A stretch of DNA of 64,000 nucleotides from Lunularia cruciata (lineage: Eukaryota > Streptophyta > Marchantiopsida > Lunulariales > Lunulariaceae): NCBI GenBank assembly GCA_948567375.1, contig OX419755.1:73040944-73104943 (forward strand). The letters run 5' to 3'. A program made the translations under genes and the position numbers. The notes beneath the pieces were generated by a model that had not been told where the DNA came from, ran no database searches, and saw only the letters and a program-made list of their open reading frames with translations. The stretch's first letter is position 1; the number at the start of each line of letters is the position of its first letter. Shown here in pieces: positions 1 through 11,966 of the stretch.

Positions 1-744
1 CTTGATCCCCTTCAATGAGATCTTGTGACCCAAGAAGGTATCTTCCTTTTGCCAAAAGGCACACTTTGACTTCTTATAGTAAAATTTCCTTTGTCATAGT
101 TGTCTTAGGACTTCTTGCACATGATTCACCTATTTGGCCTTTGTTTTGCTATAGATTAAGATATCATCCAAGAACACCACCACGTACCAATCCAATAGTC
201 CATCCAACACCCAATGCATTTGATCCATGAAGACTATTGGAGCATTAGTGAGCCCAAAAGGTAGAACTCTCCACTCAAAATGCCCATACCTTGTGCAAAA
301 GGTAATCTTTTGCACATCCTCCCTATCAATGGAGATTTGCCAACAGCCGCTATAAAGATCCAACTTGGAAAAGTATCATGCTCCACTCAATTGATCAAGC
401 AAGTCATTGATCCAAGGCAAGGGATATGCATTCTTCATTATTTGCTTATTGAGCCCACAGTAATCAACACAGAAATGAAGTCTTCCATTCTTCTTTGGAA
501 CAAATAGTACCAGTGCTCCCCAAAGAGAGGTGTTATGTTGTATGAAGTCCTTCTCCAACAACTCCATAATTGTTGTTTGAAACTCCTCCAACTCCCTTGG
601 TGAGAGCTGATAGATTGGTCTACTCACTAGAGTACTCCTTGGCAATAACTCAATCTTGAAGTGCATATCACGATCGAAGGATAATCCCTTTGGCATATCA
701 TCCAGAAACATATTTGCAAACTCTTGAACTATATGATCAACCAT
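1..744 (-). pseudogene. pol: A1 reverse transcriptase, N-terminal and catalytic part
   Basis: The minus strand encodes the start of a gypsy reverse transcriptase. An upstream stretch with [14 protein letters not shown] is followed by a segment with FGLTNAP and the catalytic box FLDDILIYS; both catalytic aspartates are present. The two segments (376-744 and 130-363) are in different frames or separated by a stop, so the gene is broken. The usual YRxLN is seen here as YCGLN. The rest of RT and RNase H would lie to the left of the window. The identity is clear from the motifs. Confidence 0.85.
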
Positions 745-1080
745 TATTTGATGAGTCTCTTGGGCCTCCTCAGATTATCCTTGTGCAATCGGCTTGATCC
801 ACACCACAAAAATAGACTTATCTTCCTCCAAAGCTTGCTCTATGGCTACTTCATTAACAAACTTCCCATCTAAAGGACTCATCTTTCTTCAAAGCTTACT
901 TCATGGCTGCTTTCCTGGTAAATTTCCCATCTTGGGACTCATCCCTCTTCAAGGTTTGCTCTATGGCTACCTTCTCAATAAACTTCCCATCTTAGGACTG
1001 ACTATTTTTATGTGTCTTACTCAGAGGTACAAGACAACTAATTGGAGATTCTTACCTTGGTGTTGTACTTGAATTTGTCA

Positions 1081-1345
1081 TTAGGTCCACTCAAATTGAA
1101 CCTTATGATGTTCAAGCCAAGGTAATCCTAAAATGATATCATAATGTAGAGGTACCACTACAAACCTCATACACTCCAAATACTCCTTCTCAATCTTGCA
1201 AGTAACAAGATGCGAGGTATGACATGTAGAACCCTTTCTACCATTTGCCATCATCAATCTACTTCCAATTACTAGCTTGATAGGAATACCCAATTCCTTT
1301 GCTACTTGCATAGACACGCATTCCCTGAACTTCTAGAATCAACCA
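1081..1345 (-). pseudogene. A1 retropepsin-like aspartic protease, fragment
   Basis: The segment ends in ILGLPWLEHHKVQFEW, the typical C-terminal block of plant Ty3/gypsy proteases, and shares residues with the protease of A2 at 27935-28195. The N-terminal Asp-Ser/Thr-Gly site lies upstream of the longest open frame, in sequence with frame breaks, so the catalytic residues cannot be read in one frame. It sits between gag and RT, as expected for this class. Confidence 0.7.
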
Positions 1346-2620
1346 AAATCTTACAACCCCAATTAGATATCATACCTTACAAGTGAAGCAAACTTGCATA
1401 GGTTGGGCCTTCAATCCTATTGGAGCTAATCAAGCTCCCAGTAGGTGGCTCAAAATCTACATTTGGGATTCCTTGTTTCCTCGATCATTCTGCTCCACAA
1501 ACTCTATCTAGGCAACTTGTAAAGGTTGCCCATTCTTGAGTGGACATTCAGCAATGTGATGTCTCAAATGGCGACAATAAAAACAACCACCATTTTGTCA
1601 TAGTTTTTCTGTATCTGCAATGCAAAGTGGTCTCTGTTGAATGACATCAACCTCCATTGGTGCCGGCTCTTCCACCCATGTGTAGTGTATTAGTAGGTTC
1701 TATGGAGGTCAAGGTCGAGGTCAAGACCAAGTTGTTGCAAGCAAGGAATCAAATGTTTGGCCAACCACATGGCTTCCTCCAAGTGTTGTGGCTCTTGCAT
1801 GGTTACCTCTAATTTTGTTCTTGACTTCAAGCCCCTCACAAATTGATCCAGAGCTTCACCTTCCAGTATATCTGGAATTTGCTTGATGGTGTTCTGGAAT
1901 TGTGTGATGTAACTTCTTATAGAGCCAATCTATTTCAACTCTGCCAACCTATCCCATGTAGCTTGTATGGCATTTATAGCTTGGAACCGACTGATTATTG
2001 CACTCTTGAATTCTACCTATGTCAAGATTGGTGCAACAATTTGTTGTTTAGCTTACTCTACTCAGAATCTCCACCATAGCTTTGCTACTCCATCCAATTG
2101 GCTAGAAGCCAAGAGAACCTATTTTTGCTTGTCTTGCAGATTGGTAGCTTCAAAATAACATTCACAATCAAACACAAAATTCTCCACTACACTTAGAGAG
2201 ATTCTTGCCTTCAAATACCTTGGGTATATGGAATCATATTCAATCTTCTCCTTCTTAAACTGGTACTCTCTCTACGTGCTCCTGTCATTGAAGATCTCAT
2301 TCATCCAACAATCAAGTAAGGTGCTCAATTTGTTACTGCATAGCAAGGATAACCTTGGGCATTGCCACCATGGTTACTACTCTATCGAGCCAACCCCAAT
2401 CTATCTAATTTATTAACTCATAAAAGGAGCACATCCACCATTCTCCATAAGTTACAACTGGAAGCACCAAGGGTTTCTTAGATATGGTGATCATATGTAG
2501 AAAATCTTATCCAAAGCGTGAGGTGATGAATTGTGTGAAACAATGTTTGGGTAGTACTTGGGCATGAAAATCCCAATGGTTTGGTGGAAGTGGATTTGGT
2601 GGTCATAAATTCCATCCATC
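1346..2620 (-). pseudogene. gag: A1 gag, decayed, with CCHC zinc knuckle
   Basis: No long frame survives, but the minus strand at about 1544-1586 encodes a complete CCHC knuckle (CFYCRHLRHHIAEC), the nucleic-acid-binding motif of gag nucleocapsid. Upstream sequence up to the primer site is collinear with the gag region of A2 (28200-29440). Position between primer site and protease supports the call. Plus-strand frames across this stretch are antisense shadows. Confidence 0.65.
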
Positions 2621-2628
2621 TCATTCCA

Positions 2629-2640
2629 GCTCTGATACCA
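2629..2640 (-). other. A1 primer-binding site, tRNA-iMet type
   Basis: On the minus strand the site reads TGGTATCAGAGC, the standard plant primer site complementary to the 3' end of initiator tRNA-Met. It begins one base after the LTR end, which fixes the LTR boundary and the element's orientation. Confidence 0.9.
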
Positions 2641-2641
2641 A

Positions 2642-3065
2642 TGTAAAAGACCAAGACCAAGTAGAGAAATAGGAGAATAGAAACTCACACTGGGACACTT
2701 GAATGTGAGAAAATTCCAAATTCCTAGCATGAGCTTTGGCTTTGGTCTTTATAGGTAGCATACAAGGGCCTTGAGAAGTTTCTCAAGAAGCTTCCTTGAG
2801 CCGTTTTCTTGGAGTGCAAGCCAAGTTAACCAAGAAGCTTCTCAAGAGGCTTCTTTCTAGAAGCTACTTACTTGGCATGCAAGCTAAGCTAGTTGGAAGC
2901 TTCTAAAAGCCTCCTTCTAAAGCTACCTACTTGGGATGCAAGTTAAGCTAGTCAAGAAGCTTCCCAAGAAGCTTTTAGGTACTTTTGGAATATTCTGGGC
3001 TAATTTGGCTTATTCTCTACTTTGTTAGCCTTCCTAACTACGTTGCTAAACTCCATATTGTTACA
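2642..3065 (-). repeat. A1 5' LTR
   Basis: About 424 bp with TG...CA ends in the plus reading. It is clearly homologous to the two LTRs of A2 (11527-11952 and 29486-29894). It contains repeated AAGCTTC-type short motifs (many overlapping 'gaagcttc' palindromes), also found in the A2 LTRs. The partner LTR is outside the window, so a target duplication cannot be checked. Confidence 0.85.
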
Positions 3066-4141
3066 ATTAATATCTTTAGCCTAAAAATTTTATGTTTGTA
3101 CTATTAGGCCAATGATTATTCTGCACTTAAACTATTTTACAATTCATAATCTCACAAATCTCTACACTATTATGAAGAACTAACTTCACCTTTACACATC
3201 CTCAAGAGTAGTTTGATCTTTCTTGTGTAATCCACAAACTCAAGGAGCATCATCTTTAGTGTTCTCAAAGTTCTAGTTTGTGTGCCCCTTAAGCAAAGTG
3301 AATAGGCATGTAAGTTGTTTGTTGTTGTACACCTTTGCCTCCAATGCATGAATTTGGGTCTTCAAGTCACATATTTGACTTGATGAGGGAGTGTATTTGC
3401 TAGTTTCTCTATGTGCTCAATCATCTGGTTTGCTATAACTTCCATTATTATGAGCACTTATGCATGCTCTTCCTCCAAGTTCACACAAATGGCCTAAATT
3501 TCTCCTTATAGCTCTTACTTCACTTGTACATGGATCAGTTCTTCTCTCTCCTCTTGTTGTCAACCTACTTGGTCAACTCCTTCATATAGATTTTGGAGAG
3601 CTCCTTGTAATTAGCATGCATGATTTTTTTAGTGACAATTTTGACCTATGCTTGCTCAAAAATGGCTTTCAATGTCATCACTTCCTCATCTCAAGCACAA
3701 AGTTGTTTGCCATATTCTACAAATGTTGCAGGATCCTAAGATTGAGGACTTACACCTCCACATGTGTTCTTCAAAAATATCTATCATACTTCTCCCATCT
3801 TGGCTACTCCACCTTCTTTCACTTGTCCATCATCTACTCACACTCACAACAAGTCTTGTCTTTGTTCTCAAGTTACTCCTTGATCCTCTTGCATTCTTCA
3901 CATTAGTTGCTTGAGCAACCCAATGAAGGTGATAAATCAACTTCATGTGATTGGTGATGGTCTTATCCAATTCCTAATAGTAGGAGAGAATCATTTCCAA
4001 CTCATGAAGAGTTGGAGTTACCATATGGATCACTTCTTATGAGAGAGGTCTTTGTTTGTGGTTGGACCGGCTTATATATTCTTCATCTTAGGTAATTCCT
4101 TCTTTTGCTCCTTCTTTATCCAGTCCTTGGTGGGAAGTAGA
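3066..4141 (-). other. Decayed sequence, possibly the coiled-coil end of an old L-like LTR
   Basis: There is no intact frame. Minus-strand fragments around 3400-3650 read as lysine- and glutamate-rich, helix-like protein (for example EHIEKLANTLPHQVK). The stretch continues across solo LTR L1 into 7887-9230, where a divergent version of the L-family N-terminal domain can be recognised. The likely reading is one old L-like LTR split by L1. The support on this side is weak and rests on collinearity. Confidence 0.3.
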
Positions 4142-7100
4142 TGTGGCAACCCGGCAAATATCACTTTTGTGGTAATCCAGTAAGTAAATTTTGTTCTTGT
4201 AGAGATACGATTCAAAATTGGTCAAATACAAAGTCAAATGTCACAAATGTGGTTCTTCGTAATTTCTTCTTTAGTCTCTCGGGTAGAAACCACACCCAGA
4301 AGAGAGTAACAAGCGCTCAACCTTGATAACTTGTCACTAATTCACACACTCATAATCATAACATAGCAAATTCTATCCAAACAAATCTTGATTGTGATGA
4401 TTCAAATTCTCCCAAAGATGACACTTCATTGCAAAATGACTTTGCCTTAGAATTGTGTTCCACCCCTCCACTAAAGGCACAACTTCCTTGATCAAAATTG
4501 CTTCACATCAACACTATGCCGCACTCACAATAGCAGAATACTACCAACACTACAATTCTTCTCAGATTTGTCAAGATCGATTTGCTCCAATTGCACTTCA
4601 CTTAGGATCAAACACACAGTATGAAGATCAAGGCTGCGGAATCCAACATCCAACAAGCACATTGAATTGCACTTCAAAATTCTCCAAGCACTCACAAATA
4701 CATACACAAAATTGACACTCGAAATCAAGCTCAAGCAACAAACACTACTTTACAACACTTCACTTTATCTATCTTCAAAAATTATGAATACTAAACAACA
4801 TAACACTACAAATGCTCCCTTTTAAATAGTAAAGCAATCGATAAGTACTAACAACTATACCGTTCTACAACAACTCTTCCTACCTGCAAATCCAAAATGA
4901 CAATGCACCTCTTCATATCTGCCTCTTCAAATCTCAATCTGTTACTACTCTGATCCAATGTCTACCTCTTCTTTGGCTTCCAAACCCAATGATCTTGCTA
5001 TCACTTCTCCTTCTTCGGGTCTATCTAATTCTACTAAGTCCTTCACTATTTCTATGATTTCTTCACTATGAATTACAATTGAGGTCATGGGTAACCCTTC
5101 TAACTCTTTATCTCCCAACCCACTCTTCTCTAATGTCTCATATGACAACTTTGAAGACACTTGCACTCCTACGTCTGCAACTTTGGACTTCTTATCTTCT
5201 TGCACACTACTCCTATTCTTGCTAACTCTAAATTCACTAAATCTAATCTAAGACTGACATTGTCTCCTACTTCCAACATCTTTCTATCTACTCTCCCCCT
5301 TAAACAAATCAGAAGAGCATTCATATCGACATCCTTTGCTCTTCTCTTCCAAGTTTCTTGCACAAGCAACTTTAATTTGTGTAGCCTTGCTTCTTCCAAT
5401 CTTCCTTCAGTCTCCGTGCTCAACATTGCTTGCAGTCTTCCAACAACTTCTCCTATTGATTTTGATGCATACCCTCAAGATTGCTCTACCTTTAACTCTT
5501 TGTGATACATCTTCAACTTGTCTTCATACTCTGCAATAAGCATCCTCTTCTCCTCCACATACTAAGAACTCTATAACTCAACACTTCTTAGCAAGTCTCT
5601 CAATCGTTCTTCTTCTTGATGTTGGATTGACAACTCTCTCTGCCATGCTTGATCTTTCCTTGTTGCACTCTTCTTCAAGCCTTCTAACTCCTGCTCCATC
5701 ATTGCTGCTATTGCCTTCACATAAATACTTTTGATGCGTGCTTCACTGAATTCTTCCTTCATTTTCTTTAGCAACATCGTCTGCTCCTTCAACACTTTTG
5801 GCTTGACGTTGCATCTCTCTTCCCCTCAACTTGAAACTATCTTGTAACTTCTCGAAGGTCTTCTTCTTCAAGACAATATCCACCCAAAGCTCCTCAACTT
5901 GTTCTTCACTTTGAGCTACATGTTCTTGCAATCACTTTAGTTTGTCTAGCAGAGACTTCACTATCTGCAACTCATTCTTCACCTTCCTTCGGTCTTGTGG
6001 GATTACCTTCTATTGTGCTTTCAACAGCTCCAACAATGGAGTTACAACCTCCATTAAATACTGTACTCTGTCAAGTTTCTCTTTGTCTTTGGCCTTGTCT
6101 TTGTACTTCTTCTCTTCTACAAGCTCCTTCTCCCAAGTCTTGATCTTTGTACTTTCAATGATATCGCATCCAAGCTTCCTTCTTCCTTACCTGCTAAACT
6201 CGGGCAGGTAGGGTCTTCCTTCTTCCACTCAGTCCCCATCTCCTCTATGACCAAGGCTACTCAGGCATGATCACATCCCTCCATACAATCAATCCTTGCA
6301 TGAAATTCTTCATCCTCTTCTGCTTCAGCCGATTGCTGAACTTCTTCTTCTCCATCACTCTCACTTCCAGATTCCCCACTTTGTAATGTGAGCTCCGCTT
6401 CTTCTAAGTCTTCTCCTCTAGACTTTGTCTCCCATTTAGACTCAGTTTCTGAAGTCTCTTCTCTCACCACCTTTTATACCTTGCAGAGTAAGTCTTTGGG
6501 TCTTCCGCTGTTCTTGAGGCAACTACTCCTTCTTTGGGTTTAGTTTGCTTCTTCGTCTTCAGACTTCTCAATTCTTCCCTCTCTTGCTGTCCCGTTTTGA
6601 TGAAGTGATCATCATTGGCTTGCAAGTAAGTCATGTAGTGCTGCTCTTCTTCATCTGCCTCTCATCGTAGGTCAAGATGGAAATGTGACACCATATGTCG
6701 CCTCTCCTCCACTATCAATAAATTTAGCCTGAAATAGAAATGTGCTGCAAACGGTGCAAAATAATGTGGAGGAAAATTAGTTCTACAATTGACAACCATC
6801 TGCCTTGTTTGCTGGTGGAAGCACTTTGCCCAGTTCACCTTCACTCTTGCAAACATCTGGTGGAAGAAGACAACCTGATGCATATTCACATAGGTCATTT
6901 GTTTAGGTTTGAACATAGCCATTATTGCTCCAACAATCTTCATTTAATTGGGTCCCGATAGGACTCCACCTTGTAGCAATTAGTCGTACACAAAGCGAAG
7001 AACAAATTGCAAATTTCAACGGTCTTCTCTACAGCATCACACTTCCAATAGAAGGCGATTCCAATTGCCTCTCTTGCTTCCTTCCCCAATACTAACCTCC

Positions 7101-7881
7101 AATCCGACTCAGTCCATCGAGCTGAATTTCCTCTCTTCCCCTCGGAAAAGATAGCTATCTTTGCCATGACTCTTGGGAAATTGAAATTCCAATTCTAGGC
7201 TAAAAACATAATACAAAGTTTATTCAAGACTTCAATCCTTGCTATGACATCTAACCTCCAAATTGTGAAGCTCCTTGCTGCAAGCGCGCTCTTGACCTTC
7301 TTTGCCATGATTTGATCTCTTGTTCTTTGGCACTGAAAAATTATTCTCTCTCCTTGATATGACACTCTAACCCCTTCTTGACTTCAAAAAATTTCACTCT
7401 CAATTGGCTTCTTGACACAGATTATTGCAAGATGACTACTCAAAGGAACATGATATTTACTTGACATATTTGATTTCCTTGTGCGCAGTCACAATTATAT
7501 ATTACTCTAAAGTGCAGTCATTCTTCAATCAATTTCAAAATCTACTCCTCCTTCTTTTGCGTATTGCTTTCCTATCACTATCAAGGCATGCTTCTCTTGC
7601 CTCTACCATTTCTTGCAATGTACTTTCTTGCCACGTAGAAAGGTTGTTAGATCATCTTTGTATCGGCATTTGCTTCTCGGTCCAAAGACAAGTACTTCTT
7701 TGGGCTTGTCTCTTTGTACCTCCCATCTGAGTACTTTTGCTTTCTGACCCAAAGTTGACTTCTTTGGGTTTACTTCAAAGACACACCTATACATCCTTTC
7801 CTTCGTAATTTGGCTTTCTTACTAACTTCTTCTTCAAAAACTCTAACAAAACAAAAGAAAACAAAAAATGTGGGTACTATA
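4142..7881 (-). repeat. L1: solo LTR of the L family with an internal ORF
   Basis: The left end (TGTGGCAACCCGGC...) and the right end (...AAAAAATGTGGGTACTATA, decayed from ACCACA) match the ends of the LTRs of the complete element L2. It is flanked by a perfect 5-bp duplication, GTAGA, at 4137-4141 and 7882-7886. No internal gag-pol is present, so this is a solo LTR formed by LTR-LTR recombination. At 3,740 bp it matches the full LTR length of L2 (3,780 bp). Confidence 0.93.
4945..7308 (-). pseudogene. L1 LTR-encoded coiled-coil protein, subfamily II, decayed
   Basis: Function unknown. From the conserved start (MAKKVKSAL...) the minus strand encodes, in order, RRLDV-like and TESDWRLVLGKEA blocks, a block with YVNMHQVVFFHQMF and FHQQTRQMV, then FAPFAAHFYFRLNLL. 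A glutamate/serine-rich stretch follows (6261-6470), then long heptad-like coiled coil (5169-5931) and an acidic tail ending EEVDIGSE. Several stops and frameshifts separate these pieces. The order is identical to the copies at 13925-16360, 34654-36988, 38098-40533 and 44968-53490. The start was chosen because M-x-K-K just before the (H/R)RLDV block is the only Met shared by both subfamilies. Confidence 0.8.
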
Positions 7882-7886
7882 GTAGA

Positions 7887-9230
7887 ATTCATACCTCCTT
7901 TCATGCTTCCTCACAAGCAATGGTCACAACTTTGGCCAAGTGCACATCTCCTTCTCCTTCTTTCATGTGCGCTTGTGTGGATTCTTCTTCCTTGGCTCAA
8001 TGTCTCCTTCACAATCTAGTTAAGCATAGGTACCTCTCTGGCCAATAGTATTCCTTCTTCTTCATTCTCTCCTCCTTCTTCTTCTAGAATTTTTTACCTT
8101 CCTTTGCCCCCAATGGTCCAACCTTGTTGTCATGTCATCCTTGGATGTCTAGCATAGAGGATTCTTTGCCATTTGTCTAAAGATGCTTTGCCATTTGTCT
8201 AAAGATGCTTTGCCATATGAACTTTATCTTGCTCGTGAAGGGTCTCTTTGCCCTTTTTGGCAATTGGTCTCCTACTTCTTTGTTGGCCATGTCCTCTTGT
8301 GATTGCACTAATTGTGCACCACCTTGTTGAGAACTCACCCCTACTTTCAAGTCCAAGGAGAGGTTGATGTAGGTGAAGGACTCATCACTCATTGTTCCTT
8401 CTTCTACAAGACTGTGTCTTCCTTGACTTGCCTCTCCTTCTTGGGATGACTTTGGTTTCTTGGCAATGCATGCTTCTTTTTTTGTGCCCTCATGATTTTC
8501 TATCATAACATCTTCCATCATAACATCTTCCTCTATTCTGCCATGATTGTCTTTATCACGATCTTCTTTGAAGAGTTGTCAACTACTTCTAGCTTCCTCT
8601 TCTTTGATGCATATGCCTTTGTCATGCCAATAACTCTACAAGTATCATGGGATGTTTTATATCTCTTCCACATTCTTGTATACATTTTTCAACTTTGCAT
8701 ACTTCTGATTGGCCAACCTATACTTCTTGTACTCTATAGCTACTTCCAAGTGCATATGAAAATACCCCGTAGGGTAGAAATGTGCTCAGAATTTCTTCCT
8801 TTCTTCCTTTCTTCCTTTGTGAGCAATTGCATCCTAATGTAGAAGTGTATCATGAAAGGTGACACAAGCTTGACTCTATCATCCTTGTTTATATCTCCAC
8901 ACATTTCTTGAACCCGCTTTTGAAACATCTTAACATAGTTCACTAATTGCTCCTTGTGAAGGTACTAGAAGAAGATTGTTTGTATTGGCATATGTGATGC
9001 TTTTATTGGCATATGTGACGTGCTTAGACTTGAATAGCTTCATGATTGCTTCTGAAATCTCTCTTTATATGAGGTTCTTGTATCCCCCAATTCTTTATTG
9101 TTTACTCAATTTCTTCTCCTTGAATGATGCCTTGATATCCATGAAGATTGCACCCTTGGATGTCTATTGTCATCACATCATGAGGAATTCAACCACAAGC
9201 TCAAGTACCTTCAGCTAATGCACTTTGGTC
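7887..9230 (-). pseudogene. Old divergent relative of the L-family LTR protein
   Basis: Minus-strand frames keep a recognisable shadow of the L-family N-terminal domain: GGYKN, then EAIMKLFKSKHVTYAN (compare MAMFKPKQMTYVN in L1), then NYVKMFQKRVQEM, then SPFMIHFYIRMQLLTKEER (compare APFAAHFYFRLNLL). Further on, 8177-8521 is a charged linker-like segment. It differs from both subfamilies seen elsewhere and carries stops and shifts. It is evidently an older or more distant member, interrupted by L1. The correspondence was read by eye. Confidence 0.55.
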
Positions 9231-11018
9231 CATGCAAACATATTTTCCCTTAATGTTTCTAATCTAAGGTCACAATTGTCTCTAATTTCTTGAATCATTG
9301 CTAAGTCACTCAAATTTCATGTCCACAATAAGGAATTGATTTTCTTCTTGTAGATGGTCAAATCTCTACAATGGAGTGCTCACTACTTACTCTAGGTGAA
9401 TTTAGAATCACCTCCAGAAATACTCTATATCTTCTTGGCAGGAGAGCCATAGTGCTTGCTCATGATACTTTATTGAAAGATATGATCTACCCAAACTTCT
9501 ACTCACCCAATCTCTTGAGCTCTCAACTAAAAGCTCTCATTTCTTGCCAATGAAATTTTGGACAGTCTACATACCAGTTTGCAAATTTTGTTGAGTCAAA
9601 AGAAGCCATTGTGCAAGTAGGGGCCTAGAATTTATTGCTTAGAGCAAATTGTTTTGCAATTTTGTGAGTGCATCCTTGATGAATTTTTACTATTCATGCA
9701 TGCAAGCATTTTGACCAATTTGAATGGTCATCAATTTTTTTTCTTTGTCTAGGTGGAAGTGCATTCAAGTTGATAAAATTCTCCAAGATTGATTGACTAT
9801 CAAGCTGATGATGTTTGTGATGGAATTCTGTGTTTACTTACTTTGATCAAAGGGTCATCAATGCTAAGGATACAATCACAAAGATCACAATGGTCATGAT
9901 CATGAAGATCATGAGCATCACAATCACAAGGATCTTTGTCCTTGTGATCCTCAAACATAGAAGAGCCATGGTGTTTTTCTTGTGTCATCTTCTTGTCATC
10001 TTGTGTGGTTACCTTCTAGGCCAATGATAATTAGCAAAATTGTTAGTTTTAGCCTTAATAGCTTTCCTAACCTTAAACTAATTGGCAAAAATTTTGATAA
10101 AAATGGCAAAATGCATTCATAGTGCAAAGGTGTCTCACCACACTCACAAAAAGCAATTTCATTAAAAGAACTATTCTAATTTAATGTGGAATCAAATGGA
10201 GCACAAAGACATAGTCTGCTACTTGTAGTGGCTCAAAATAAAAAGCATGGAGCGCTTTTGCTATCTGATGAGAGATTTACAAAATCTTCAAAAAGTAAGA
10301 TTCAAATAAAGTTTCAAATTATAAATTATAGCATGAAATAAATCAAATAAATTATTTTCTTTAGGTAAAATATATGATTATCTTCATGCATGCTATATCC
10401 ATAAGAGAGAATTGACTATCAACATTGGCTCATCATGGATACCTTGAATGGCTCATCAACAACTACACTAATAACATCTTACCATACTGCAAAAAACTTT
10501 ATGTAGTATCTTATTTGATATATATAAACTACTTAGTATTGGTTGAAGAAGGACTCACCATAATTAGAGTTAGAGGACCAATACCAAAAGAAGTTACTAA
10601 TTCATTAGCAAGTGAAAGCATGAGAGGAGGATGAGAAATGAAGAAAGCTTCAATAATAAAATATCTTCCATGAATGGTGTATCATAAGTGCTTTAGAGTG
10701 AAATATATCTTGGAGTTGCTTGATTGAACAACACTTTAAGAATATCTTTAGTTTTTTCCATTGGAGAAATTACATGGACATATTAGGAGTAGAAGGGAAA
10801 AAAATTTATACTTGATCTAAGGAATTTATTTCCCAAGAATGCAAATCTCCCAAATTTGCTAATTTCTTAGTTTTTTAAAAGAATAATAAATATGTTCAAG
10901 GAACTGTCTTGTAAAGACAAGCACATAATTTTTCCAAAATTTAATATTTTTTTCATAATGATCTCTTGTAAAACTTGTTGGATCCTTGACTTAGAATGAA
11001 TTGAACTTTAGTGTAATA
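9231..11018. other. No recognisable gene; AT-rich intergenic sequence
   Basis: Short frames only, with no family resemblance I can support. One local oddity is a His/Asp-rich patch near 9860-9950 that is open for about 29 codons on the plus strand (see findings). Towards 10300-10500 the base composition becomes strongly AT-rich. Confidence 0.5.
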
Positions 11019-11250
11019 TGTTAGGTTTCACTCTTATGCCTAGGGATTATGTGGCATTCAGGAGGACTGACTCATAGGTGGAGAGAAAGAAGGGAGAGAG
11101 AGAAACAATCAATGGGAGTGGAACTGGCAGATTGACAAGAGCTTGATGTTTCTCGTGGATGTAGCTTCACATTGAGGTGAACCACATACTCCGGTCTAAT
11201 GCATACACTCACTTGTAATCTGGATGTTGCTATGTCAGATTTTTTGAACA
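11019..11250 (+). repeat. Copia-type LTR (5' LTR candidate)
   Basis: The left part (TGTTAGGTTTCACTCTTATG...) matches, in the opposite orientation, the sequence that follows a polypurine tract at 44075-44189, which sits downstream of copia RNase H. A primer-site-like sequence follows two bases after the CA end chosen here. The right boundary could instead be at about 11237. It may be the original 5' LTR of the copia element whose gag begins near 31437, but the sequence between is not typical leader. Confidence 0.55.
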
Positions 11251-11252
11251 AA

Positions 11253-11264
11253 TGGTATTAGAGC
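11253..11264 (+). other. Copia primer-binding site, tRNA-iMet type
   Basis: TGGTATTAGAGC differs from the tRNA-iMet primer site TGGTATCAGAGC by one C-to-T change. It lies directly after the copia-type LTR. A short frame starting MREIKRRGG follows at about 11311 and ends after about 29 codons. Confidence 0.6.
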
Positions 11265-11526
11265 GTTGAGACGGTTGGCAGTGAGACAGAGGGTTGGCAA
11301 TGAGAGAGATCAAGAGAAGAGGTGGGGAAGAACAAGGGCAAGACGCTATCAACATGATCAATGTTCTTTCTGATCAAATTGTTTAGTTGGGATAGACGTG
11401 TGCATGATAGGGCATTGAGAGCAATGTCTTTTATTCTTTGCTTGGTTTGATTTCTTTATCTTCATTGGCCAGGCTATCTCTATTTAGTTATTGTCTTTGA
11501 GATTGTTTTGTGGCAATGGCCTTGTG

Positions 11527-11952
11527 TGTAAAAGTCCAAGAACGAGGAGAGAAATAGGAGAATGGAAGCTCACATTGGGACATTTGAATGAGGGAAAACT
11601 CCAAATGCCTAGCATGAGCTTTGGCTTTGGTATTTATAGGTAGCATACAAGGCCCTTGAGAAGCTTCTCAAGAAGCTTCCTTGAGCTACTTTCTTAGAGT
11701 GCAAGCCAAGTTAAGTAGGAAGCTTCTCAAGAAACTTCCTTCCAGAAGCCCCCTACTTGGTGTGCAAGCTAACCTAGTTGGAAGCTTGTAGAAGCTTCCT
11801 TCTAGATGCTACTTACTTGAGGTGCAAGCTAAGCTATCTGAGAAGCTTTCCAAGAAGCTTCCTAGATACTTCTAGAATATTCTAGGCTAATTTGTCTTAT
11901 TTGTTACTTTGTTAGCCCTACTAACTTCATCGCTAAACTCCAAATTGTTACG
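11527..11952 (-). repeat. A2 3' LTR
   Basis: 426 bp, homologous to the A2 5' LTR and the A1 LTR, with the same dense 'gaagcttc' motifs. On the minus strand it follows the polypurine tract. The terminal A of the right end has changed to G (TTACG for TTACA), a single transition. The duplication TTGTG abuts its left end. Confidence 0.9.
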
Positions 11953-11966
11953 TATTCCCCCACTGC
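11953..11966 (-). other. A2 polypurine tract
   Basis: On the minus strand AGTGGGGGAATA lies directly before the 3' LTR. It overlaps the last codons of the chromodomain-bearing integrase (SSGGI), so coding sequence runs into the plus-strand primer. Confidence 0.75.

Larger units (their letters stand above)
1..3065 (-). mobile_element. A1: chromovirus-like Ty3/gypsy element, 5' part
   Basis: Reading on the minus strand from the right, the order is LTR, tRNA-iMet-type primer site, gag with a zinc knuckle, protease, and the first half of reverse transcriptase, after which the window ends. Integrase and the 3' LTR lie outside. The LTR and coding parts match those of the complete copy A2 at 11527-29894, so A1 belongs to the same family. 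Reading frames are broken by many stops and shifts, so it is inactive. The lineage is taken from A2, whose integrase ends in a chromodomain. Confidence 0.85.

Noticed and set aside
2642-3065. Dense 'gaagcttc' palindromes as a separate satellite or CRISPR-like array
   Set aside because: They lie within LTRs of the A family, are irregularly spaced, and recur at the same places in all three LTRs; they are simply part of the LTR.
3460-3914. 148-codon plus-strand frame as a membrane protein
   Set aside because: Hydrophobic composition arises from the complement of lysine- and glutamate-rich sequence; there is no family match and no signal of selection in that frame.
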